Source of the DNA: Rhodobacter sp.
GTDB lineage: Bacteria > Pseudomonadota > Alphaproteobacteria > Rhodobacterales > Rhodobacteraceae
Length of the DNA stretch: 5,854 bases
Direction: 5' to 3'
Assembly: GCA_013824055.1 (NCBI GenBank)
Contig: PNNE01000114.1
Span: forward strand, 1-5,854
Notes under the pieces: model-generated
Databases searched by the model: none
What the model saw: only the letters and a program-made list of their open reading frames with translations
What the model was told of the DNA's origin: nothing
Position numbers and translations under genes: made by a program
Part shown: one piece after another, positions 1 through 5,606 of the stretch
Layout: each line of letters opens with the position of its first letter
Position numbering within the stretch: the stretch's first letter is position 1

Positions 1-849
1 GGACAGCGTCGCATCCATCCGCAACTGCTGCATTCCGGCCAGCTTGTCATAGTCGCGGGCGATCAGGTCCAGCGTTTCCAGCACGCGCGGCTTCAGCGCG
101 GCCTCCATCGCGGCAAGCGACATGTTCGAGGCCTCGTCGTCCTCGTCCTCGTCCAGTTCGGCCATGATCGGGTTGCCGTCGGCGTCCAGCTCCGGCTCGG
201 CGCTGGCAGACCTGCGGGGGGCAGCTTCGCCCACGCCCACGTCGTCCAGTGCCGCGCCGTCAAGTTCACCTTCCTCGCCGTCCAGGGACCTTCCGAAGGT
301 GGCTTCCAGATCGATCACGTCGCGCAGCAGGATCTCTTCGGACAGCAGTTCGTCGCGCCAGATGATGATGGCCTGGAAGGTCAGCGGGCTTTCGCAAAGC
401 CCGGCGATCATCGTGTTGCGCCCGGCCTCGATCCGCTTGGCGATGGCGATTTCGCCCTCTCGCGACAGAAGTTCGACGCTGCCCATCTCGCGCAGGTACA
501 TCCGTACCGGGTCGTCGGTGCGGTCCAGCGTTTCCGTGGTGGTGCCCGCAACGGCGATTTCGCGGCTGGTCGAGGTTTCCACCAGCTCGCCCGCCGGTGC
601 CTCGCCTTCCTCGACCTCCTCGTCCTCGATGATGTTGATGCCCATCTCGGACAGCATCGACATCACGTCTTCGATCTGCTCGGAGGACACCTGTTCGGGC
701 GGCAGGACCGTGTTCAGCTGGTCATAGGTGATGTAGCCACGCTCTTTCGCGTCGGCGATCATCTTCTTGACCGCCGCCTGGCTCATGTCGAGCGAGACGT
801 CCGCGTCGTCGGTGTCCGGCTTGGCGTCGTCGGTGTCCTTGAGGGCCAT
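1..849 (-). CDS. rpoD: RNA polymerase primary sigma factor RpoD (sigma-70), N-terminal part, cut by left edge
   Basis: This gene encodes the housekeeping sigma factor, which gives core RNA polymerase its promoter specificity in the cytoplasm. Only the first 283 codons are present, open in one frame to base 1. Residues about 18-77 match sigma region 1.1 (MSQAAVKKMIADAKERGYIT at 21-40, then an E/D-rich end). Region 1.2 is clear at about 109-143, with DPVRMYLREMG at 113-123 followed by LLSREGEIAIAKRIE. The stretch from about 150 is the start of the non-conserved region, including a very acidic patch at 230-240 that is normal for proteobacterial sigma-70. Regions 2-4, which bind DNA, lie outside the window. 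The ATG at 849 is chosen because a GGAG sits 5 nt upstream and the downstream sequence matches the family; the ATG at 860 is out of frame. The extreme N-terminus contains a short in-frame duplication (residues 4-17). The gene follows dnaG after 92 bp, the usual order in proteobacteria. Confidence 0.96.
   Translation of the reverse strand, partial: MALKDTDDAKPDTDDADVSLDMSQAAVKKMIADAKERGYITYDQLNTVLPPEQVSSEQIEDVMSMLSEMGINIIEDEEVEEGEAPAGELVETSTSREIAVAGTTTETLDRTDDPVRMYLREMGSVELLSREGEIAIAKRIEAGRNTMIAGLCESPLTFQAIIIWRDELLSEEILLRDVIDLEATFGRSLDGEEGELDGAALDDVGVGEAAPRRSASAEPELDADGNPIMAELDEDEDDEASNMSLAAMEAALKPRVLETLDLIARDYDKLAGMQQLRMDATLS
803..844 (-). repeat. 21-bp in-frame tandem duplication at the 5' end of rpoD
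   Basis: A 15-base identical block (plus strand GCGTCGTCGGTGTCC) occurs at 803-817 and 824-838, exactly 21 bp apart. It encodes DTDDA twice, as KDTDDAK then PDTDDAD at residues 4-17. The period of seven codons keeps the frame. It lies before the folded part of region 1.1, in an acidic tail that probably tolerates length change. Confidence 0.8.
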
Positions 850-854
850 TGGGT

Positions 855-858
855 CTCC
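855..858 (-). promoter_or_regulatory. Ribosome binding site of rpoD
   Basis: On the minus strand GGAG is followed by a 5-nt spacer (ACCCA) and the ATG at 849. This is the only good Shine-Dalgarno match at a gene start in this window. It decides the rpoD start against the out-of-frame ATG at 860. Confidence 0.75.
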
Positions 859-864
859 ATAAGG

Positions 865-944
865 CGAATCGGGGCTGGTAAGCGAATCAAGGCGGGGCTG
901 GTCGAATCAATAACGCGAATCAGGCCGGGGGAAAGGCCGAATCA
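865..944 (-). promoter_or_regulatory. Cluster of five oriented GANTC (CcrM-type) sites in the dnaG-rpoD spacer
   Basis: On the plus strand GAATC occurs at 866-870, 884-888, 904-908, 917-921 and 939-943. Read towards rpoD, each is the heptamer TGATTCG (four copies) or CGATTCG (the copy nearest rpoD). Spacings are 18, 20, 13 and 22 bp. The distal copy overlaps the dnaG stop codon, its first three bases being the TGA. GANTC is the target of the alphaproteobacterial cell-cycle methyltransferase CcrM, and YGAKTCG is the consensus I recall for promoters responding to the sigma-70 cofactor GcrA; all five copies fit it. I cannot point to a convincing -35/-10 pair, so the promoter itself is inferred. 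The sites lie 16-95 bp upstream of the rpoD ATG. Part of the cluster also looks like a local duplication (see the ACCAGCCCC repeat). Confidence 0.6.
871..910 (-). repeat. Degenerate direct repeat TTGATTCG plus ACCAGCCCC upstream of rpoD
   Basis: On the minus strand TTGATTCG (903-910) is followed directly by ACCAGCCCC (894-902). A second TTGATTCG (883-890) is followed, after 3 nt, by another ACCAGCCCC (871-879). The two units are 20-23 bp apart. This suggests that two of the five GANTC sites arose by a short duplication. Confidence 0.65.
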
Positions 945-2870
945 GCGGTTTTTCTTGACCCAGACCTGGCTATCGATCAGGGATTGCAGATGTCTTGACA
1001 GTGCGGTGCGGTCTTCGCCCAGGTCCGAGCTGTCTTTGGTGCCGCCCTTTTCCGACCGGTGGCGGGCCTCGGCGGCCTGGGACAGCCGCCAGGTCAGGCC
1101 CTCGTCTGGCAGGCCGTCCATATCCTCCATTGCGTCTTCTATTTCGCGTCTTGCGCCCCGGCGGGCTTCCAGTTTTGCCAGTTCCTCGGCCAGGCAGAGG
1201 GCGGCAAGCCGGTCATCGTCGCGGTTGCGCACCGGGGGGGCGATGGCGACATGGGGTCGCGAAAGAAGCGCGTCAAGTGCAGCGGGCGCCGATTGTGCGA
1301 TGCGGTGGTGCAGGTCGGGCCAGTCGGCTCCGGCCAGGATCATCTGGCGCAGGGTCTCATGATCCTCGCCGGTCAGGTCCAGCCGCTCCAGCGCCGATTC
1401 GAAGCGGTGGATCAGCGTCGGGTGCAGGATGCAGGTCGCGAGAATCACCGCTTCGCGCAGGATCTCGTCGACCGGCCCCGAGCCCTGGGCCAGAAGCGAG
1501 GATCGGGTCGAGGCCAGCGCGCCGCCGGGGGGCGCATACTTGCCGCGACCGCGGAAGGGACCGGGCTGGAAGGGGCGGGCCTGAGCGGTGCCGAACAGCT
1601 CGCGCCGCAGACGCTTCATCTCCTCGGCATAATGGTTGCGGATCGAGGCATCGGCGATGCGTGCCAGGTGGCCGCGCAGGGTCTTGTCCAGCGAGGCGCG
1701 GCGTTCGGGGCTGTCGAAGACGCGGCCCTCGGTCTCGCGCTGCCACAGAAGCTGGACCATCGGTCTGGCCTGGTCCAGCACCGCCTGCATCGCGGGCGCG
1801 CCCTGTGCGCGGAGCAGGTCATCCGGGTCCATCCCGCCGGGCAGGACGGCAAAGCGCAGCGCCTTCCCCGCCTCGAGCATCGGCAGGGCAAGGTCGATGA
1901 CCCGCTGCGCGGCCTTGATGCCGGCAGCGTCGCCGTCCAGCGCCACGATCGGCTCGTCCGCGATGCGCCAGATCATGCGCAGCTGCTCTTCGGTGACGGC
2001 GGTGCCAAGGGGGGCGATGGCGGCGGTGAACCCGGCCTCGGACAGCGCGATCACGTCCATGTAGCCTTCGGCCACGATCAGGGGCTTGCCCTTGCCCGCC
2101 GCCTCGCGCGCGGGGGAGTGGTTGAACAGGCTGCGGCCCTTGTCGAAGAGCTCGGTTTCGGGGCCGTTGAGGTATTTGGCCTGTGCATTGGGGTCCAGGC
2201 TGCGGCCGCCAAGGCTGATCGGGCGGCCGCGGGGGTCGTTGATCGGGAAGATGATGCGCGCGCGGAAGCGGTCGTAAAGGCTGCCGTCCTCGCCCCTGGC
2301 GATCAGGCCCGAGGCGACCATCAGGTCGGGCGAGACGCCCTTGGCCGCCAGCGCATCCTTCAGCGCGTGGCGGCTGTTCGGGGCCCAGCCGATGTCCCAG
2401 CGGTCCCAGGCCGGTTCGGTCAGGCGGCGTTTCTGCGACAGGTAGGCCCGCGCCTCGGCCCCGGCGGCGGTCTTCAGTTGCAGACGGTAGAACTTCACCG
2501 CCTCGTCCATCACCTGTTGCAGCAGCGTCCTGCGGTCGGCGCGTTCGGCGGCCTTGGGGTCGCGGGCGGGCATCTGCATCCCGGCCTCGCGGGCCAGGAC
2601 CTCGACCGCTTCCATGAAGCCGAGGTTTTCCGATTCCTTGACGAAGGTGACGGCGTCGCCCTTCGCGTGGCAGCCGAAGCAGTAGTAGAACCCCTTTCGG
2701 TCATCGACGTGGAAGCTGGCGGATCTTTCCTGGTGGAACGGGCAGGGCGCCCAGAAATCGCCCTTGGCCTGGTTCGACTTGCGCATGTCCCAGGTGACTT
2801 TCCGGCCGACGACGGCGGAAAGCGTGACGCGGGTGCGAAGCTCGTCGAGGAATCCGTTCGGCAGGGACAT
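942..2870 (-). CDS. dnaG: DNA primase DnaG
   Basis: DnaG synthesises the short RNA primers used by the replicative polymerase and works with the DnaB helicase at the fork. The protein has 642 residues, normal for an alphaproteobacterial primase. The N-terminal CHC2 zinc ribbon is intact, with ligands C43, H46, C64 and C67 (CPFH...FYYCFGC). The RNA-polymerase core follows: YDRFRARIIFPI at about 199-210 and KYLNGPET at 232-239. The TOPRIM metal site is complete, with the glutamate in AEGYMD (E268), DGDAAG (D312, D314) and DPDD (348-351). A glycine/proline-rich linker at about 427-465 leads to a C-terminal helicase-interacting region that is less conserved. The start at 2870 gives the expected opening MSLPNGFLDELRTR. 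No Shine-Dalgarno sequence is visible; an 11-nt gap separates the ATG from a small GC inverted repeat. The gene begins 39 bp after the oxidoreductase stop and ends 92 bp before rpoD. Confidence 0.98.
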   Translation of the reverse strand: MSLPNGFLDELRTRVTLSAVVGRKVTWDMRKSNQAKGDFWAPCPFHQERSASFHVDDRKGFYYCFGCHAKGDAVTFVKESENLGFMEAVEVLAREAGMQMPARDPKAAERADRRTLLQQVMDEAVKFYRLQLKTAAGAEARAYLSQKRRLTEPAWDRWDIGWAPNSRHALKDALAAKGVSPDLMVASGLIARGEDGSLYDRFRARIIFPINDPRGRPISLGGRSLDPNAQAKYLNGPETELFDKGRSLFNHSPAREAAGKGKPLIVAEGYMDVIALSEAGFTAAIAPLGTAVTEEQLRMIWRIADEPIVALDGDAAGIKAAQRVIDLALPMLEAGKALRFAVLPGGMDPDDLLRAQGAPAMQAVLDQARPMVQLLWQRETEGRVFDSPERRASLDKTLRGHLARIADASIRNHYAEEMKRLRRELFGTAQARPFQPGPFRGRGKYAPPGGALASTRSSLLAQGSGPVDEILREAVILATCILHPTLIHRFESALERLDLTGEDHETLRQMILAGADWPDLHHRIAQSAPAALDALLSRPHVAIAPPVRNRDDDRLAALCLAEELAKLEARRGARREIEDAMEDMDGLPDEGLTWRLSQAAEARHRSEKGGTKDSSDLGEDRTALSRHLQSLIDSQVWVKKNR

Positions 2871-2881
2871 GGGACAGATAT

Positions 2882-2894
2882 GGCCCCTGGGGCC
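2882..2894 (-). repeat. GC-rich inverted repeat between oxidoreductase gene and dnaG
   Basis: GGCCCC and GGGGCC flank a single central base, a perfect 13-bp inverted repeat. As RNA it could form a 5-bp stem with a 3-nt loop. There is no T-tract after it, so it does not look like an intrinsic terminator. It lies 11 nt upstream of the dnaG ATG, about where a ribosome binding site would be expected. Confidence 0.45.
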
Positions 2895-2909
2895 CGACGA
2901 GTCGAGGGC

Positions 2910-4211
2910 TCAGAGACCCAGCCGGTCCCGCATCGCGTACCAGGTCATCGCGCTGACCAGAAGCGGCCAGCGCAGGGCCGTGCCGCCGGGAAAGCGGTGC
3001 TGCGGCAGGCTGGCCATCAGGTCAAAACGCTCCAGCTGCCCCGCCGTCGCCTCGGCCATCAGCTTGCCCGCAAGGGTCGCCATCGCAACGCCGTGACCGG
3101 AATAGCCAGAGGCGGACAGGACATTCTGGCCGGGACGCATGAAGCAGGGCATCCGGTTCACCGTGATCGCCAGCGTGCCGCCCCAGGCATGAGTGATCCG
3201 GGTCTTTGCCAGTTGCGGGTAGACCTGCAGCATCGGTTTCGACACGGTCTTGACGATGTCGGGGAAGCGGTAGCCATAACTTTCCCCGCCGCCGAACAGC
3301 AGGCGGTTGTCCTCGGAAAGCCGCCAGTAGTTGACGACGAAACGGGTGTCGGCGACGGCGACGGGTTCGGAGAGAAGGTCCTTCGCCGCTTCACCCAAAG
3401 GTTCAGTTGCGACGATGAAGTTGTTGATCGGCATCACTTTTGCCGAAACCTTCGGGGAAAGTTGTCCAAGGTAGCCGTTGCCCGCAAGGATCACCGTCGC
3501 GCAGTCGACGTGGCCCGAGGGGGTGCGGACCACGGGCCTTGGCCCCGGCTCGACCCGGTGAACCTCGCTGAGTTCGTGGATGCGGACCCCGGCCTTCACC
3601 GCGGCCCGCGCCAGCCCGATGGCGTAGTTCAGCGGATGCAGGTGGCCCGCGTCGCGGTCGATCTCGCCGCCGACATATGCGGTGGAACCGATCAGCCGAC
3701 GGATGCCCGCGCGGTCCAGCGGTTCAAGATGCCGGTAGCCGTAGTCGCGGTGCAGCTTTTCGGCATAGGCGTGGGTGTCGCGGACCTCGGCCTCGGTGCG
3801 GCAGGCATGGGCGATGCCGGGGTGGAAGGTGACGGGCATGGCATGGTCGCGGACCAGGGTCTTGACCAGGGTCTTGGCCTCCTCGGCCAGGTCCCAGAGG
3901 CGATGGGCGTCTTGCTTTCCCACCGTCCTTTCAAGCCAGACCTGGTCCTGGCGCTGGCCACTGCCGACCTGCCCGCCGTTGCGCCCCGAGGCGCCAAAGC
4001 CCACCCGGTGCGCCTCCAGCAGAACGACGTCGAAGCCCTTTTCCGCCAGGTGCAGTGCCGCCGACAGCCCGGTGTAGCCGCCGCCCACCACGCAGACGTC
4101 GGCTTGGGTCGCCCCCTTCAGGATCGGGAAGCGCTCCAGCAGAGCCGCCGTGGCGGCATAGTAGCTGGCGGGGTAGTCGCCCCGCCGGTCGTTGATGTGA
4201 AGCAGGTTCAT
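2910..4211 (-). CDS. FAD-dependent oxidoreductase, PuuB-like (gamma-glutamylputrescine oxidase family)
   Basis: This is a DAO/GlpO-type flavoprotein, predicted to oxidise the amine end of a gamma-glutamyl-amine to an aldehyde, releasing ammonia and hydrogen peroxide. The 433-residue length is close to E. coli PuuB. The opening (SYYAATA, then DVCVVGGGYTGLSAALHLAE) resembles PuuB. The dinucleotide-binding loop is VGGGYTG at 42-48, with the ribose-binding glutamate in LLEA at about 66. GASGRNGGQV at 73-82 is a typical FAD contact, and the C-terminal GYSGHGV at 369-375 is the usual flavin-closing motif. No signal peptide is seen, so it should be cytoplasmic. The ATG at 4211 shares one base with the stop of the preceding gene (TGATG), which implies translational coupling; a TTG start at 4244 is possible but adds 11 unconserved residues. 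Substrate is inferred from family and neighbour; other gamma-glutamyl amines are possible. Confidence 0.88.
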   Translation of the reverse strand: MNLLHINDRRGDYPASYYAATAALLERFPILKGATQADVCVVGGGYTGLSAALHLAEKGFDVVLLEAHRVGFGASGRNGGQVGSGQRQDQVWLERTVGKQDAHRLWDLAEEAKTLVKTLVRDHAMPVTFHPGIAHACRTEAEVRDTHAYAEKLHRDYGYRHLEPLDRAGIRRLIGSTAYVGGEIDRDAGHLHPLNYAIGLARAAVKAGVRIHELSEVHRVEPGPRPVVRTPSGHVDCATVILAGNGYLGQLSPKVSAKVMPINNFIVATEPLGEAAKDLLSEPVAVADTRFVVNYWRLSEDNRLLFGGGESYGYRFPDIVKTVSKPMLQVYPQLAKTRITHAWGGTLAITVNRMPCFMRPGQNVLSASGYSGHGVAMATLAGKLMAEATAGQLERFDLMASLPQHRFPGGTALRWPLLVSAMTWYAMRDRLGL

Positions 4212-4213
4212 CA
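4209..4213 (-). promoter_or_regulatory. TGATG stop-start overlap coupling ligase and oxidase genes
   Basis: The ligase stop codon TGA (4213-4211) and the oxidoreductase start ATG (4211-4209) share the base at 4211. No good Shine-Dalgarno sequence lies at the right distance before this ATG. Reinitiation by the ribosome finishing the ligase is therefore the likely way the second gene is translated, and would keep the two products near a fixed ratio. Confidence 0.7.
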
Positions 4214-5566
4214 GACGTTGAGCAGGAGATGCTCCCGCTCCCAAGGGCTGATGACTTGCAGGAATTCCTTGTATTCGTTGCGCTTGACCGAGTCGTAGAC
4301 CTTGACGAAGTCATGGCCCATCACCCCTTTCAGCGCCTCGTCCTCGTCCAGAAGGTCCAGCGCGTCGCCCAGATTGACCGGAATGTCCTCGCTGTCGATA
4401 TAGGCCGAGCCGGTGAATTCGGGCCGCGGCTGGACCTTGTTCATCAGGCCGAGGTAGCCGCAGGCCAGGGTGGATGCGATGCCGAGATAGGGGTTGCAGT
4501 CCATGCCGGGCAGACGGTTTTCCACCCGGCGCCCGGCCGAACTGGAGACCGGGATGCGCAGGCCTGTCGTGCGGTTGTCGCGGCCCCATTCCAGGTTGAT
4601 CGGGGCGGCGAAGTCGGGGACGTAGCGGCGGTAGCTGTTCACATAGGGCGCGAACAGGGCGACCGCGCCCGACAGGTGCTTCTGCAAGCCGCCGATGAAG
4701 TGCATGAAGGCTTCCGTCTCGACGCCCTTGGGTCCCGCGAAGATGTTCTTGCCGGTGCGGATGTCGACGACCGAGGTGTGAATGTGCATGGCCGATCCGG
4801 GTTCACCCGCGATGGGTTTGGCCATGAACGTGGCAAAGCAGTCGTGGCGCAGCGCCGCCTCGCGGATCATGCGCTTGAAGAAGAAGACGTCGTCAGCCAG
4901 CCGCACCGGGTCGCCGTGGGCGAGGTTCAGCTCGATCTGCCCCGCGCCGCCTTCCTGCAGGATGCCGTCGATCTCCAGCCCCTGGGCCTCGGCGTAGTCG
5001 TAGATGTCGTCGATGACCTTGCCGTATTCGTCGACGGCGGACATCGAATAGGCCTGCTTGCCCGCCGCGCGACGGCCCGAGCGGCCCATCGGCGGAATGA
5101 CCGGCATGTTGGGGTCGATGTTGCGGGCGGTCAGGAAGAATTCCATCTCGGGTGCGACAACCGGGCGCCAGCCTTGCGCGGCGTAAAGCTCCACGATCCG
5201 GCGCAGCACGTTGCGGGGGCTGAAGGAGATCAGGCTGCCTTGCTGGTCCTTCGCGTCATGGATCACCTGTAGCGTGACGTCGGCGGTCCAGGGCGCGGCG
5301 GTGGCGGTGGACCAGTCGGGTTCCAGCACCATGTCGGGTTCGGTGAAGGCGTCGAACGGGTTGTCGGCCCATTCGCCGGTGATGGTCTGCAGGAAGATCG
5401 AGTTCGGCAGGAAGTAGCTGGTCTGCTTGCCGAATTTCGCGGCGGGCATCGCCTTTCCGCGCGCCACCCCGGCGATGTCGCCGATGATGCATTCCACTTC
5501 GTCTACCCGGCGGTTGCCGATGTAGTCGCGCGCTGCCTGGGGCAGCTGGTCGGTCCATTTGGACAT
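4211..5566 (-). CDS. Glutamine synthetase family protein, PuuA-like gamma-glutamyl-amine ligase
   Basis: This enzyme has the glutamine synthetase fold and is predicted to join the gamma-carboxyl of glutamate to an amine (putrescine or a related amine) using ATP. It has 451 residues, in the family range. The N-terminal beta-grasp domain covers roughly 15-105. Catalytic-domain motifs follow in order: APEMEFFL with metal ligands E140 and E142, GGAGQIELNL with E212, MHIHTS with H261 and H263, NSYRRYVP with arginines at 313-314, NRTTGLRIP at 331-339 and RVENRLPG with E349 and R351. The flap glutamate of true ammonia-using glutamine synthetases (in GYEAP) is an alanine here (A320 in DFAAP). The adenylylation motif NLYDLP is also absent. 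Both points favour an amine ligase over an assimilatory GlnA. It is followed by the oxidase with a one-base overlap and preceded, 40 bp away, by an amidotransferase-like gene. Start chosen by family fit; no clear Shine-Dalgarno is seen. The actual amine is unknown. Confidence 0.9.
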   Translation of the reverse strand: MSKWTDQLPQAARDYIGNRRVDEVECIIGDIAGVARGKAMPAAKFGKQTSYFLPNSIFLQTITGEWADNPFDAFTEPDMVLEPDWSTATAAPWTADVTLQVIHDAKDQQGSLISFSPRNVLRRIVELYAAQGWRPVVAPEMEFFLTARNIDPNMPVIPPMGRSGRRAAGKQAYSMSAVDEYGKVIDDIYDYAEAQGLEIDGILQEGGAGQIELNLAHGDPVRLADDVFFFKRMIREAALRHDCFATFMAKPIAGEPGSAMHIHTSVVDIRTGKNIFAGPKGVETEAFMHFIGGLQKHLSGAVALFAPYVNSYRRYVPDFAAPINLEWGRDNRTTGLRIPVSSSAGRRVENRLPGMDCNPYLGIASTLACGYLGLMNKVQPRPEFTGSAYIDSEDIPVNLGDALDLLDEDEALKGVMGHDFVKVYDSVKRNEYKEFLQVISPWEREHLLLNV

Positions 5567-5580
5567 GAGTCACACTGGTT

Positions 5581-5593
5581 GGGGGTGGCCCCC
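5581..5593 (-). repeat. GC hairpin upstream of the ligase gene
   Basis: GGGGG and CCCCC flank a 3-nt loop, giving a perfect 5-bp stem in the 40-bp gap between the amidotransferase-like gene and the ligase gene. It lies 14 nt before the ligase ATG and has no T-tract. It has the same 13-nt size and a similar position to the inverted repeat before dnaG. Confidence 0.4.
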
Positions 5594-5606
5594 GCGGCCG
5601 AACGGG

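Noticed and set aside
122..727. Serine-rich 201-codon plus-strand open frame opposite rpoD
   Set aside because: The poly-serine run is the complement of the Asp/Glu codons in the acidic region of RpoD. The sense strand matches sigma regions 1.1 and 1.2.
923..938. Possible terminator hairpin after dnaG (GGCC...GGCC)
   Set aside because: Only a 4-bp stem with an 8-nt loop and no T-run following on the minus strand; too weak to call a terminator.
865..944. GAATC cluster as a CRISPR-like array
   Set aside because: The repeat unit is only 7 bp, spacings are 13-22 bp and uneven, and no cas gene is present.
946..960. T-run and TTGACC on the plus strand as terminator or promoter
   Set aside because: No stem precedes the T-run, no -10 partner is evident, and the bases are the complement of the last dnaG codons (VKKNR).
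4212..4244. Longer start of the oxidoreductase at a TTG (4244)
   Set aside because: The extra 11 residues look unlike the family and overlap the ligase end. The ATG at 4211 gives the expected PuuB-like start and a TGATG coupling site.
1059..4298. A 1079-codon plus-strand open frame opposite dnaG and the oxidoreductase gene
   Set aside because: It sits in exact codon register opposite both genes, so its stop codons would need TTA, CTA or TCA in the sense genes. These codons are avoided in this GC-rich genome, which leaves the frame open by accident. The translation shows no recognisable domain, while both sense proteins have complete conserved motifs.
4229..5272. A 347-codon plus-strand open frame opposite the ligase gene
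   Set aside because: Same codon-register artefact opposite a well-conserved glutamine-synthetase-fold protein; the translation has no recognisable motif.
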